64,000 nt of DNA from Flavobacteria bacterium BAL38 (lineage in GTDB: Bacteria > Bacteroidota > Bacteroidia > Flavobacteriales > Flavobacteriaceae): the NCBI GenBank assembly GCA_000169355.1, contig AAXX01000005.1:112307-176306 (forward strand), read 5' to 3'. Position numbers and translations under genes: made by a program. This document shows, one piece after another, positions 46,979 to 55,894 of the stretch (positions are counted from its first letter, which is position 1; each line of letters begins with the position of its first letter). Below the pieces are notes generated by a model. It was given only the letters and a program-made list of their open reading frames with translations, ran no database searches and was not told the origin of the DNA.

Positions 46979-47884
46979 ATGAAACTACAAATACTCGGCT
47001 GTTACGCAGCTACTCCAAGAACGATAACCAACCCAACATCACAAGTGTTAGACATAAAGAATCATTTATTTCTAATCGATTGTGGTGAAGGAACACAAGT
47101 GCAATTGCGCAAGCATAAAATTAAGTTTTCTCGTATTAATCATATTTTTATTTCGCATTTACATGGCGATCATTTTTATGGATTAATTGGTTTAATTTCT
47201 ACATTTATGTTGTTAAATCGCGAAAACGATTTGCACGTTTATGGTCCAAAAGGAGTAAAAGAAATTATTTTGTTACAATTGCGTGCTTCGGGTTCGTTTA
47301 CGGGTTACAATTTGTATTTCCACGAACTAGAATCTAAAGAAAGTGAAGTTATTTTTGAAGATGAAACGGTAATTGTAAAAACAATTCCTTTAAATCATCG
47401 TATTTATACCAACGGATTTTTATTTCAAGAAAAGTTAGGGAAACGCCATTTGAATATCGAAGCGGTTGCCAAATACAAAATTGAAAAATGTTATTTCGAC
47501 AAAATCAAATCAGGAGGAAATGTAACTTTAGATTCAGGTGAAGTGATTGATAACGAGTTATTATCTTTGCCACCAGACGCTACTAAAAGTTATGCCTTTT
47601 GTAGTGATACAATGTATGACGAATCAATTGTTCCCATTATAAATGAGGTTGATGTGTTGTATCATGAAGCTACGTTTTTGGATTCAGAAGCACATTATAC
47701 AGAAAAAACAAAGCATACGACTGCAAAAGAAGCAGCAAAAATTGCGAAGTTAGCAAATGTGAAACAACTGATTTTAGGACATTATTCCACACGATATGGT
47801 TCTATTGAGCCTTTTAAAACAGAAGCACAAACTATTTTTGAAAACGTGTTTTTAGCCGATGATGGGAGAGAATTTGAATTCTAA
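46979..47884 (+). CDS. rnz: Ribonuclease Z (tRNA 3' endonuclease)
   Basis: A 301-residue metallo-beta-lactamase-fold nuclease that matures tRNA 3' ends. SHLHGDHFYGL near 60-70 is the HxHxDH zinc motif; further ligands are in PLNHRIYTNGF, FCSDTMYDE and the C-terminal LGHYSTRYG. Length is usual for the short bacterial form. Confidence 0.94.
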   Translation: MKLQILGCYAATPRTITNPTSQVLDIKNHLFLIDCGEGTQVQLRKHKIKFSRINHIFISHLHGDHFYGLIGLISTFMLLNRENDLHVYGPKGVKEIILLQLRASGSFTGYNLYFHELESKESEVIFEDETVIVKTIPLNHRIYTNGFLFQEKLGKRHLNIEAVAKYKIEKCYFDKIKSGGNVTLDSGEVIDNELLSLPPDATKSYAFCSDTMYDESIVPIINEVDVLYHEATFLDSEAHYTEKTKHTTAKEAAKIAKLANVKQLILGHYSTRYGSIEPFKTEAQTIFENVFLADDGREFEF

Positions 47885-47908
47885 TTTTCAATGATATAAC
47901 AAGTTAGG

Positions 47909-47960
47909 AACACAGATTGGAGAAATTTTAAAAATTATAATAATTTATTAAATCTGTGTT
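47909..47960. repeat. Inverted repeat AACACAGATT/AATCTGTGTT between rnz and the HAD gene
   Basis: Perfect 10-bp arms at 47909-47918 and 47951-47960, with a 32-nt AT-only-rich loop. From memory similar elements recur between flavobacterial genes. Confidence 0.5.
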
Positions 47961-47992
47961 TCAAAAAAAGTTTAGATTTTAAAGATTAAAAA

Positions 47993-48649
47993 ATGATACA
48001 AACTGTAATTTTCGATATGGATGGCGTAATTGTAGATACCGAACCGGTTCATTATTATGCGTATCATAAACATTTTAAAGAATTAAATATCAATGTAACC
48101 GATGAAATGTATACTTCGTTTACAGGTAACTCAACACGTAATATTTTTCAAAAATTAAAAGAACAATTCAATTTATCTGAAAATGTAGAAGATTTGGTTT
48201 TACGTAAACGTCATTTATTTAATGATGCTTTTGATTCTAAAGAAGATTTGTATTTAATTGAAGGAGTTGAAGATTTAATTAAAGATTTGTATGCAAATGG
48301 AATCCAATTAATTGTTGCTTCTTCAGCGTCAAATGTTACGATTAACCGTGTGTTTACACGATTTAATTTGCATCAATATTTTACCCATATTGTCTCGGGT
48401 GAAGATTTTCCAAAATCGAAACCGCATCCTGCTATTTTTCTGCATGCTGCTAGTTTATCTATTGCACCTAAAGAAAATTGTATCGTAATTGAAGATAGCA
48501 CAAACGGAATTCAAGCCGCAGTTTCTGCCGAAATTTTCTGTGTAGGCTATAATAGTTTACACTCTAAAAATCAGGATTTATCAAAAGCAAATGTGGTTAT
48601 TCAGCATTTTAACGAATTGAATTTTGAGAAAGTTCGAGATTTAAATTAA
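47993..48649 (+). CDS. HAD family hydrolase, beta-phosphoglucomutase-like
   Basis: A 218-residue HAD phosphatase. [11 protein letters not shown] at 8-18 holds the nucleophile Asp8 and acid/base Asp10, VASSASN near 108-114 is motif [11 protein letters not shown] near 141-149 holds the motif III Lys, and [12 protein letters not shown] near 163-174 is motif IV. The cap domain at 20-80 is helical (C1). Substrate is a sugar phosphate or similar; unknown. Its last 4 bp overlap the convergent photolyase gene. Confidence 0.88.
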   Translation: MIQTVIFDMDGVIVDTEPVHYYAYHKHFKELNINVTDEMYTSFTGNSTRNIFQKLKEQFNLSENVEDLVLRKRHLFNDAFDSKEDLYLIEGVEDLIKDLYANGIQLIVASSASNVTINRVFTRFNLHQYFTHIVSGEDFPKSKPHPAIFLHAASLSIAPKENCIVIEDSTNGIQAAVSAEIFCVGYNSLHSKNQDLSKANVVIQHFNELNFEKVRDLN

Positions 48650-50106
48650 CTCATTTCTCTGTCTTGAAAAGTGTGTGTTTCTAAAATTCGTTTGCTGTCT
48701 TTTTTAACCGACTCATTTTTTCGCATCGACCAAAAGAAATCGCTAGAAAATTTCCTAGCTTCCTCTAAATTCACAATAGGTAAAGGATAATCTTTTCCAA
48801 TTTCAAAATTATACAAAATTTGTTCTATTGGTGTCAATTTCCAAGGTTCATGAATAAATTCTGCAGGAATAGTTGCTAATTCTGGAACCCATTTTTTAAT
48901 AAAAGTGCCATCAGCATCATGTTCGTATGAGTTTTTCACCGGATTATAAACACGTAAGGTATTAATTCCAGTTACACCAGCTTGCATTTGAATTTGAGGA
49001 TAATGTATGCCAGGTTCAAAATCTAGGAATTGTTGCGCCAAATGCGGACTGCAATTTTGCCAAGGTTGAAACAAATGATGCGTGTAAAACGAAACCACCA
49101 AAGCACGCATTCTAAAATTCAAATAACCTGTTGTATTTAAACAGCGCATGCATGCATCAACTAATGGAACCCCTGTTTTTCCGGTTATCCAAGCTTTATG
49201 ATATTTCTCATTGACTCTTTGAATCAAATTGCGATAGCCTTTATTTACGGCGATGAACTCCATTGTGCTTTCCATTTCAAATTTCTGAATAAAATGGGCT
49301 TGCCATCGTAATCTTGATGCAAAATTAGAAATCTGACGTTTGAATTTTCCTTGTTGATGCATTTCCCAAGCTTTGGTATACACTTGTCTAATAGATATAT
49401 TTCCCCAAGCAATATAAGGCGATAATCGGCTACAACCTTTTCTGCCTAATTCGGGTTTTGAAATGTGATTGCTATAATTTTGAACACGTTCTTCAAAGAA
49501 AGAGTTCATATAGCGCAATGCCGTGGGAACACCTCCTTTTTGAAAATTTGGATTATGAACTGTTTTAATCGAAGGAACATCAAAAGCATTTTCTAATTCT
49601 TCAATTTCAATATATTTTACAAAACTTCTTGGTGTTGGGTTAAAAGGTAAGCAGTCTTTATCCATATAATCATACCAATCTTCTTTCCAATTTTTTCTGT
49701 TTTTTATGCCTCGAATGACACCATTGGTAATGTATTCGTTCCAGATAATTCCCTTTTCTTTTAGGAGTTTGCCCACTGCCAAATCTCTTTCGTAAGTGAG
49801 TTTTATTCCTGTTTCTTGATGGGAATATATTTCTCGTATAGAAATAACTTGGGTTAGCTTTTGAAAAACTGGCACCGCTTCGCCTTGAATAATTAAAATT
49901 TGTGTGTGATATTTTTGCAATTCTTTTTGAAGCGCTTCTAACGATTGTTTTATAAAATCGAAATGACGCTGACTGTAATGAATATCTTTCATCAGCGAAG
50001 GTTCAAAAATATAAAGCAATAAAGTTTTACCAGAAGTCGATAATGCTTCATGTAAGGCTTCATGATCGTGCAAACGCAAATCTCTCTTGAACCAAACAAC
50101 TTTCAT
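48646..50106 (-). CDS. Cryptochrome/photolyase family protein
   Basis: A 486-residue flavoprotein: N-terminal photolyase alpha/beta domain ([16 protein letters not shown] at 3-18), C-terminal FAD domain ([23 protein letters not shown] near 320-342, then [17 protein letters not shown]). It is clearly different from the second photolyase beside it. Whether it repairs CPD or 6-4 lesions, or acts as a photoreceptor, cannot be decided here. Last gene of the SRPBCC-SDR-photolyase operon. Confidence 0.88.
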   Translation of the reverse strand: MKVVWFKRDLRLHDHEALHEALSTSGKTLLLYIFEPSLMKDIHYSQRHFDFIKQSLEALQKELQKYHTQILIIQGEAVPVFQKLTQVISIREIYSHQETGIKLTYERDLAVGKLLKEKGIIWNEYITNGVIRGIKNRKNWKEDWYDYMDKDCLPFNPTPRSFVKYIEIEELENAFDVPSIKTVHNPNFQKGGVPTALRYMNSFFEERVQNYSNHISKPELGRKGCSRLSPYIAWGNISIRQVYTKAWEMHQQGKFKRQISNFASRLRWQAHFIQKFEMESTMEFIAVNKGYRNLIQRVNEKYHKAWITGKTGVPLVDACMRCLNTTGYLNFRMRALVVSFYTHHLFQPWQNCSPHLAQQFLDFEPGIHYPQIQMQAGVTGINTLRVYNPVKNSYEHDADGTFIKKWVPELATIPAEFIHEPWKLTPIEQILYNFEIGKDYPLPIVNLEEARKFSSDFFWSMRKNESVKKDSKRILETHTFQDREMS

Positions 50107-50136
50107 TTTATGAGTTTTTTATTTAGGGTAACTTAG

Positions 50137-51423
50137 TTATCCAACGGCTTCTTTGTACACTTTTAAGCAACGTTCTCGTGCTTCTTTGTGATCTACAATA
50201 GGTTTTGGATAATATTCGGTTTCCAATTCCGGAATCCATTTTTTGATATATTTTAAATCTTTATCAAATTTCTTAATTTGTTCGGTTGGATTGAAAATTC
50301 TAAAATACGGTGCAGCATCAACTCCAGAACCTGCTGCCCATTGCCAATTTCCAACATTACTCGCCATTTCATAATCTAGTAATTTTTGAGCAAAATAAGT
50401 TTCGCCCCAACGCCAATCGATTAGCAAATGTTTGCATAGAAAACTTGCTACAATCATTCGAACACGATTGTGCATGTGACCAGTTGAGTTTAATTCTCGC
50501 ATTCCGGCATCAACAAAAGGATAACCAGTTTTTCCTTCACACCATTTTTGAAATAATTCTTCATTATTATTCCATACTATTCCGTCATATTTAGGTCTAA
50601 AACTCGAATTGTATGTATGAGGAAAGTGCCATAAAATTTGCATGAAGAATTCGCGCCAAATTAATTCGTTCCAAAAGGTATCATTTTTTTCAGCGATAGC
50701 TTTTGCAATCATTTTACGAATTGAAACCGCTCCAAATCTCAGATAAATTCCCAAATAAGAAGTTTTATTCAAAGCCGGAAAATTTCGAGTTGCTTCGTAA
50801 TTCTGAATTAAATTTTCGGAAACATCAAAAGCAGATACTTTTATATTCGATTTTTCAAAACCAATGTCTGTTAACGATAAAAAGGGGTAGGAGTGCTTTG
50901 CAACTTTATCCAATTTATCTTCCGATGTATAATGAACCAGTTTTATCTTTTTAAAGTTCTCTTTCCATTTTTTAGAAAAAGGCGTATACACCACATAAGG
51001 ACTTCCGTCGTCTTTAACCACTTCGCTTTTTTCAAAAATGACTTGATCTTTGCTTGTTAAAAATGAAATTCCATTGGTTGTAAAAAGTTGATTCATTTCC
51101 TTATCACGCTTTCGAGCATATGGTTCGTAATCGTGATTGGTATACACCGATGTAATTGTATTTTCGGAAATTAATTGGGTAAAAATTTCAATTGGTTTAC
51201 CATGAAAAACCGCTAATGATTTACCAATTTTATTCAATTCCGACTGGATTTTTTCTAATTGTTCGTGAATAAACGAAACCCGAGCATCATCTTTTGGAAG
51301 TTGCGATAAAATTTCACTATCAAAAATAAATATAGGCAAAACATCTTCAGTACTATTTAAAGCATGAAATAAACCTACATTATCCTCCAATCTTAAATCG
51401 CGTCTAAACCAAAAGATATTCAT
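50137..51423 (-). CDS. phrB: Deoxyribodipyrimidine photolyase (class I type)
   Basis: A 428-residue light-driven repair enzyme for UV pyrimidine dimers. IFWFRRDLRLEDNVGL opens the antenna-binding domain; TGYPFVDAGMRELNSTGHMHNRVRM near 298-322 and the DYEMASNVGNWQWAAGSG stretch near 350-367 belong to the FAD-binding domain and lesion pocket. It is 30 bp before a second photolyase-family gene in the same direction. Confidence 0.93.
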   Translation of the reverse strand: MNIFWFRRDLRLEDNVGLFHALNSTEDVLPIFIFDSEILSQLPKDDARVSFIHEQLEKIQSELNKIGKSLAVFHGKPIEIFTQLISENTITSVYTNHDYEPYARKRDKEMNQLFTTNGISFLTSKDQVIFEKSEVVKDDGSPYVVYTPFSKKWKENFKKIKLVHYTSEDKLDKVAKHSYPFLSLTDIGFEKSNIKVSAFDVSENLIQNYEATRNFPALNKTSYLGIYLRFGAVSIRKMIAKAIAEKNDTFWNELIWREFFMQILWHFPHTYNSSFRPKYDGIVWNNNEELFQKWCEGKTGYPFVDAGMRELNSTGHMHNRVRMIVASFLCKHLLIDWRWGETYFAQKLLDYEMASNVGNWQWAAGSGVDAAPYFRIFNPTEQIKKFDKDLKYIKKWIPELETEYYPKPIVDHKEARERCLKVYKEAVG

Positions 51424-51457
51424 TTTTATGTTTGTTGTTAATTGTTTGTGGTTTATT

Positions 51458-51499
51458 GTTTCAAGTTTAAGGTTTCAAGTTTAAGGTTTCAAGTTTGAG
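51458..51499. repeat. Three tandem copies of a 14-bp repeat
   Basis: GTTTCAAGTTTAAG at 51458-51471, 51472-51485 and, with one change (GTTTCAAGTTTGAG), 51486-51499. It lies between phrB and the SDR gene and shares its motif with the spacer at 1481-1546. Confidence 0.8.
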
Positions 51500-51537
51500 A
51501 TTTGATTTTTGAATTTGTAATTGTCCTTGAATTTGTT

Positions 51538-52236
51538 TTATCCGTTTACTAATAATGTTGACATACCGCCGTCTACGTGGAAAATTTGTCCCGAAATCCA
51601 ACTGCTTTTATCACTTAATAAAAAGCTTGCCATTTGGGCGCTGTCTTCTGGTTTTCCAAATCGTTTTAACGGATGACGTTCGGCTGATTTTTCTTGTTTG
51701 GTTTCGTTGTTTAAGAATTTATCAGCTAATGGTGTATCAGTTAATGAGGGTGCTATTACGTTTACTCTAATCTTTGGAGCATATTCTGCTGCTAGTGCTT
51801 TTGCAAAACCTTCTATAGCTCCTTTTGCTGCAGCAACACTCGTATGAAACGGCATTCCCATTGAAGCTGCAACAGAACTAAACAATACAATGCTCGATTG
51901 ATCACTAGCTGTTAAATTGGGTAAAACAGTTTGAATTACTTTTACTAAACTAATGAAATTAATTTGTAAATCAGTTTCAAACGCTTCTGGTTTTAATCCT
52001 CTAAACGGACGTAAATTAATACTTCCAGGGCAATAAACCAAACCATCAATAACCGCTGGTAGTTTAGAAATATCTAAGGTGTCTGTAGCCGCATCAAAAG
52101 GAATATGGGTAACATTTAAACCTGTTAAATTTTCATTAGTTCTAGAAGCAATAAAAATGTTGTTTTCGTTATTAAGTTCTTGCGCAATGGCTAATCCTAT
52201 TCCGTAAGAACCGCCTATAAGTAGTATGTTTTTCAT
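51538..52236 (-). CDS. SDR family oxidoreductase of the photolyase operon
   Basis: A 232-residue short-chain dehydrogenase. IGGSYGIG near 6-13 is the nucleotide-binding loop; the catalytic Tyr-x-x-x-Lys is replaced at the usual place by HTSVAAAKGA (about 136-145), so the Tyr seems to be missing. The C-terminal SGQIFHVDGG is classical. ATG at 52236 is chosen over a TTG at 52269. It follows the SRPBCC gene by 4 bp. Confidence 0.85.
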   Translation of the reverse strand: MKNILLIGGSYGIGLAIAQELNNENNIFIASRTNENLTGLNVTHIPFDAATDTLDISKLPAVIDGLVYCPGSINLRPFRGLKPEAFETDLQINFISLVKVIQTVLPNLTASDQSSIVLFSSVAASMGMPFHTSVAAAKGAIEGFAKALAAEYAPKIRVNVIAPSLTDTPLADKFLNNETKQEKSAERHPLKRFGKPEDSAQMASFLLSDKSSWISGQIFHVDGGMSTLLVNG

Positions 52237-52240
52237 GATT

Positions 52241-52708
52241 TTATTGTTTGAATTCACCAAATAATTCAATTAATTTTTTTCTTCTATATTCAAATATTTC
52301 TTCCAGTTTTGGTTTAACCAAAAAGGGATGAACCAATTGACCTAAAATTCCCATAGGTACTTTATAATCAATTATATCTTCCATTTCAACTCCACCAGGA
52401 ATTTCTTTAATGAAATGTTTGTGATGCCAAAGCGCATAAGGACCAAATCTTTGCTCATCTACAAAATACTGTTTGTCAACTACATGTGTAATTTCGGTTA
52501 CCCATTTTGCCGGAATTCCTAGTACGGGTGTAACTATATATTGAATAATTTGACCTGGAAACATAGGCCTATCTGCACCAGATAAAATTTTAAACCCCAT
52601 ATATTCTGGAGTGATTTTTTGAAGATTTTTTGGATCAGAAAGTAATTCCCAAGCTTGATCTAAAGTAATAGGTAAATTCTGCTTTTTGTGTAATTGATAT
52701 ATTTTCAT
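52241..52708 (-). CDS. SRPBCC (START-like) protein of the photolyase operon
   Basis: A 155-residue protein with a Bet v 1/START-like fold: LDQAWELLSDPKNLQKITPEYMGF near 16-39, then GPYALWHHKHFIKEIPGGVEMEDIIDYKVP. Such proteins bind hydrophobic ligands; older annotations call them cell division inhibitors. First gene of the operon; its promoter region has copy B of the shared palindrome 25 bp before the ATG. Confidence 0.85.
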   Translation of the reverse strand: MKIYQLHKKQNLPITLDQAWELLSDPKNLQKITPEYMGFKILSGADRPMFPGQIIQYIVTPVLGIPAKWVTEITHVVDKQYFVDEQRFGPYALWHHKHFIKEIPGGVEMEDIIDYKVPMGILGQLVHPFLVKPKLEEIFEYRRKKLIELFGEFKQ

Positions 52709-52733
52709 GTTCAATTTTTTGTAAAGATATAAA

Positions 52734-52767
52734 TTTGTTTAATCTTTTTATATATAAATTAAACAAA
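52734..52767. promoter_or_regulatory. Shared palindromic operator, copy B
   Basis: Arms TTTGTTTAAT (52734-52743) and ATTAAACAAA (52758-52767), a perfect 10-bp palindrome with a 14-bp spacer. On the minus strand TATCTTTA (52729-52722) may be the -7 element of the SRPBCC operon, just downstream. Confidence 0.75.
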
Positions 52768-52795
52768 AATAATTCATTTAAGTTTATATTAACAT

Positions 52796-52822
52796 TTGAT
52801 TCTATTACAATTTGTAAATTTG
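52796..52822 (+). promoter_or_regulatory. Promoter of the DUF2911-like gene
   Basis: TTG at 52796-52798 and TAAATTTG at 52815-52822, 16-bp spacing, 20 bp before the ATG. Confidence 0.5.
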
Positions 52823-52841
52823 AAAATCAAAATTTAAACCT

Positions 52842-53693
52842 ATGAGAAAAATTATTGTTATGTTGGCTTTAGTAGTAGCCAATTTTGTTGTTGAAGCACA
52901 AGTTAAAACACCTCAATCGAGTCCATCTGCTAAAATAGAGCAAGTCGTTGGATTAACTATGGTTCAGGTAGAATATTCAAGACCAAGTGCTAAAGGTAGA
53001 ACTGTATATGGCGATTTAGTTCCATTTGGAAAAATGTGGAGAACTGGAGCTAATGCAAATACTATTATTTCTTTTACAGAGGATGTAAAAGTTGGAGGAA
53101 AAGATTTAAAGAAAGGTAAATATGCCTTGTATACTACCCCAAAAGCAGATAGTTGGGATGTTATTTTTTATACAGATACTAACAATTGGGGTTTACCAGA
53201 AACTTGGAACGAATCTAATGTAGCGTTAAAAATTAATGTTAAACCAGAAACATTAACTAAATCAGTAGAATCGTTATCAATCTTTTTAAATAACCTTACA
53301 AATGATTCTGGGGTTATTGAATTAGCTTGGGAAAGAACAATGGTTTCTATTCCGTTTACTGTTCCAACTCAAGAAACAGCTTTAAAAAGTATCGAAAAAA
53401 CATTAGCAGGTCCATCTGCAGGTGATTATTTTTCTGCAGCTCAATATTATTATCAAACGAATAGTGATATGACAAAAGCTTTGTCTTGGGTAAATAGTGC
53501 AATTTCAAATTCTCCAAAAGATAAAGATGTTCCATTTTGGTATTTAAGACTAAAATCATTAATTCAAGCTAAAAATGGTGATAAAAAAGGAGCTATTGCA
53601 ACTGCAAAAGAATCGTTAGCTTTATCTGTAAAAGCTGGAAATGGAGATTACGAAAAAATGAACAAAGACAGCATTGCTGAATGGTCTAAATAG
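52842..53693 (+). CDS. Exported DUF2911-like protein
   Basis: A 283-residue protein. Residues 1-19 form a signal peptide (NFVVEAQ). The middle SPSAKIEQVVGLTMVQVEYSRPSAKGR, GKMWRTGANANTIISF and KKGKYALYTTP match DUF2911, of unknown function. Residues 190-283 form helical TPR-like repeats (YYQTNSDMTKALSWVNSAI and onward). It has its own promoter and terminator. Confidence 0.82.
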   Translation: MRKIIVMLALVVANFVVEAQVKTPQSSPSAKIEQVVGLTMVQVEYSRPSAKGRTVYGDLVPFGKMWRTGANANTIISFTEDVKVGGKDLKKGKYALYTTPKADSWDVIFYTDTNNWGLPETWNESNVALKINVKPETLTKSVESLSIFLNNLTNDSGVIELAWERTMVSIPFTVPTQETALKSIEKTLAGPSAGDYFSAAQYYYQTNSDMTKALSWVNSAISNSPKDKDVPFWYLRLKSLIQAKNGDKKGAIATAKESLALSVKAGNGDYEKMNKDSIAEWSK

Positions 53694-53713
53694 TAGTAAA
53701 ATGTAATTTATTG

Positions 53714-53750
53714 AAAGTCCCAAAATTTATAATTTTGGGACTTTTTTATT
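53714..53750 (+). terminator. Intrinsic terminator of the DUF2911-like gene
   Basis: Perfect 14-bp stem AAAGTCCCAAAATT/AATTTTGGGACTTT with a 3-nt loop and T tail. Confidence 0.9.
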
Positions 53751-53955
53751 ATATCTGCTCGTTGGATGAAATTAGTTTTAAATTATAATTTTATATTAGT
53801 TCGATTACTTTTGGTAAGAAAATTATATTGAGAACAAGTGAAATTTTATTAGAAACAATTCTCGATTTGCAGTTAGTACAAGTTCGAGAAGTTTTGTGTC
53901 ATTTCACAACACAAAAAATATTCGATTTGCTTCATTAGTTTTCTTTTCTAGTAAG

Positions 53956-53998
53956 ATATTTAATAATTTCACTAACACCATATATTTAATAATTTCAC
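53956..53998. repeat. Two copies of a 17-bp direct repeat
   Basis: ATATTTAATAATTTCAC at 53956-53972 and 53982-53998, period 26 bp; the second runs into a copy of ATTTCACAACACAAA. Confidence 0.65.
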
Positions 53999-54035
53999 AA
54001 CACAAACGGATTATTATTTATCCTAAAAGGAAACA

Positions 54036-54066
54036 AAAAAAGCCTTGAATTTTACTTCAAGGCTTT
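54036..54066 (-). terminator. Intrinsic terminator of the marR-nitroreductase-yceI operon
   Basis: AAAGCCTTGAA/TTCAAGGCTTT stem with a 6-nt loop; the T run is on the minus strand, downstream of the YceI stop. Confidence 0.85.
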
Positions 54067-54095
54067 CCTTTTTCATAGCAATGTTTCCCAGGTAA

Positions 54096-54659
54096 TTAGA
54101 ATACTAATTTCACCGATAATTCGAAATCGTCATAGATTGTTTTGTCTCCTAAATCAGAGAAGAAACTTCCAGAACCATATTTAATATCATATTTCGTTCT
54201 GTCTACTTTTAAATTTGTAGAAGCTGTATTTCCAGAAACTGTAATTTCAAACTTAATTGATTCTGTTTTTCCTTTAATTGTTAAATCTGCAGTTACATTA
54301 TAAACGCCTTCACTTTTTTCTCCAATTGATTTGAATACTAAAGTTGCAGTTGGATATTTTTCAACACCAAAGAAATCATCCGATTTTAAGTGACCATCTA
54401 AGTTTGCTTTTCCTTTTCCTTCTAAATCAGTTGTGTTAATAGTTGTCATGTTAACAGTAAAGTTTCCACCAACTAATTTTTTTCCTTTGAAGATTAAAGC
54501 ACCCTCTTGTAAGTTAATTGTTCCTTCATGAGAACCTGTTACTTTTTTACCTACCCAGTTGATACCACTTTTAGAAGCATCAATTTTTTTTGTTTGAGCT
54601 GTTGCCGATAATGTTACTAAAGCTACAAGAGCTAGTGCAATTGATTTTAAATTTTTCAT
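54096..54659 (-). CDS. YceI family lipid-binding exported protein
   Basis: A 187-residue protein. Signal peptide 1-21 (TLSATAQ), then a lipocalin-like YceI barrel: SGINWVGKKVTGSHEGTINL, GNFTVNMTTI, HLKSDDFFGVEKYPTATLVF and the ending FELSVKLVF. The family binds long polyprenoids or amphiphiles in the periplasm. Last gene of a three-gene operon with a MarR regulator and a nitroreductase. Confidence 0.93.
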   Translation of the reverse strand: MKNLKSIALALVALVTLSATAQTKKIDASKSGINWVGKKVTGSHEGTINLQEGALIFKGKKLVGGNFTVNMTTINTTDLEGKGKANLDGHLKSDDFFGVEKYPTATLVFKSIGEKSEGVYNVTADLTIKGKTESIKFEITVSGNTASTNLKVDRTKYDIKYGSGSFFSDLGDKTIYDDFELSVKLVF

Positions 54660-54689
54660 GTTTTAAATTTTAATGTTTAAGGGTTATAA

Positions 54690-55322
54690 TTAAATAGTTT
54701 CAAATAATTCTTTGGTTGATTTTCTAACTTTTGCATAATGTTGCGTTGCATCTTCTTCATGACGATATCCAATAGGTGCAACTAATGAAGCATTTAAGCC
54801 TAACTCATTAAGACCTAAAATTTCATTATATTTTTCAGGCTCAAAGCCTTCCATTGGAGTTACATCAATTTTTAATTCGGCTGCCGCATTTATTAAATTT
54901 CCTAAAGCTAAGTACGTTTGTTTCGCTGTCCAATTAGATTTTTGTTCTACTGATAATGGAACAATTTTAGATTTCATAAAATCAGAATACCCTTTTAAGT
55001 CTTCAATAGACAAACCTCTTGTAGCAGCAATGTTTTGAACATATTCATCAATATGATTTTCTTGTACATCTACAATGTTAGCAAATACTAATAGGTGAGA
55101 AGCATCTACAATTTGTGATTGTCCCCAAGAAACCGGTTGAAGTTTAGCTCTAAGTTCTGGATTTTCAATTATAAAGACTTTGTACAATTGTAAGCCGTAT
55201 GAAGAAGAACTTAGTCGAATAGCTTCTTTTAAAGTTTCTAAGTCCTTATCTGATATTTTTTTAGTAGCATCAAATTTTTTAGTAGCATAACGCCAATTTT
55301 GATTTTCAATAAATGTATTCAT
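54690..55322 (-). CDS. NAD(P)H-dependent nitroreductase family protein
   Basis: A 210-residue FMN enzyme of the NfsB/NfnB type. WRYATKKFDATKKI at 11-24 opens the fold, RLSSSSYGLQLYKVFII near 37-53 holds FMN contacts, and the C-terminal PIGYRHEEDA near 187-196 is the other conserved stretch. Likely substrates are quinones or nitro compounds. Placed between marR and yceI. Confidence 0.9.
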   Translation of the reverse strand: MNTFIENQNWRYATKKFDATKKISDKDLETLKEAIRLSSSSYGLQLYKVFIIENPELRAKLQPVSWGQSQIVDASHLLVFANIVDVQENHIDEYVQNIAATRGLSIEDLKGYSDFMKSKIVPLSVEQKSNWTAKQTYLALGNLINAAAELKIDVTPMEGFEPEKYNEILGLNELGLNASLVAPIGYRHEEDATQHYAKVRKSTKELFETI

Positions 55323-55336
55323 AGTAATTTTTAATA

Positions 55337-55789
55337 TTAATTTCTAAATTTCTCTAATAATTCGTTTAATAATTCTAATTCGTTTATAGTTAAGTTTTTT
55401 GCAAATCCTTTTTCGTGTTCATTTACAAAAGGATCTAAACTTGAAAGTAATTCTAAACCTTTATGGGTAATGGTAATTTCCATTTTTCTTCTGTTCTCAG
55501 GACAAATTTCTCTAATTACTAAGTCTTTTAGTAGTAATTTATCAACTAACCGAGTTGTATTACTGGTTTTGGCAATCATTCTTTCTTGAATGGTACACAT
55601 ATTAACAGGGTTTCCCTTTTGTCCTCTTAAAATTCTTAGCACATTAAATTGTTCTGGAGATAAATCAAATGGCTTTAAAATTTCATTAAACTTTTCTGAA
55701 ATGATATTTTGAGTAAACATTACATTTAATAATGTTTTCTTTTCAATAGCCATTGGATAAGTTGGTTTTATGATTTCTTCTATTCGCAT
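55337..55789 (-). CDS. MarR family transcriptional regulator
   Basis: A 150-residue winged-helix dimer. The DNA-binding part is about 38-105: LSPEQFNVLRILRGQKG, TIQERMIAKTSNTTRLVDKLL (recognition helix) and the wing RRKMEITIT. The ATG at 55789 is preferred to a TTG at 55816, which would lie inside an operator. Two identical palindromes over its promoter argue for autorepression, with control of the nitroreductase and YceI genes behind it. Confidence 0.9.
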   Translation of the reverse strand: MRIEEIIKPTYPMAIEKKTLLNVMFTQNIISEKFNEILKPFDLSPEQFNVLRILRGQKGNPVNMCTIQERMIAKTSNTTRLVDKLLLKDLVIREICPENRRKMEITITHKGLELLSSLDPFVNEHEKGFAKNLTINELELLNELLEKFRN

Positions 55790-55802
55790 TTGTTTTTGTA
55801 AA

Positions 55803-55818
55803 ATTTGTATGTACAAAT
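55803..55818. promoter_or_regulatory. MarR operator O1
   Basis: ATTTGTA-TG-TACAAAT, perfect 7-bp arms. It overlaps the minus-strand -7 element TACATTTG (55821-55814), so a bound repressor would block RNA polymerase. Confidence 0.8.
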
Positions 55819-55832
55819 GTAGTAATTATTTT

Positions 55833-55848
55833 ATTTGTATGTACAAAT
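55833..55848. promoter_or_regulatory. MarR operator O2
   Basis: Identical 16-bp palindrome, 30 bp from O1 centre to centre (about three helical turns, same face). Its TTG (55846-55844 on the minus strand) may be the -33 box of the marR promoter. Confidence 0.8.
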
Positions 55849-55894
55849 GTTTAATAAATTTTTGTTAAAGTTTTAAAATTGCATTTTTTGATAG

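Larger units (their letters stand above)
53694..54095. other. Intergenic region with terminators and repeated elements
   Basis: A 402-bp spacer without a credible gene. It holds two terminators at its ends, the hairpin TTCTCGA/TCGAGAA (53859-53890), the hairpin TTTTGTGT/ACACAAAA (53892-53916), two copies of ATTTCACAACACAAA (53901, 53992) and two copies of a 17-bp AT-rich repeat (53956, 53982). Confidence 0.6.

Noticed and set aside
51458..51499. CRISPR array
   Set aside because: The units are 14 bp and directly adjacent without spacers, so they are a simple tandem repeat.
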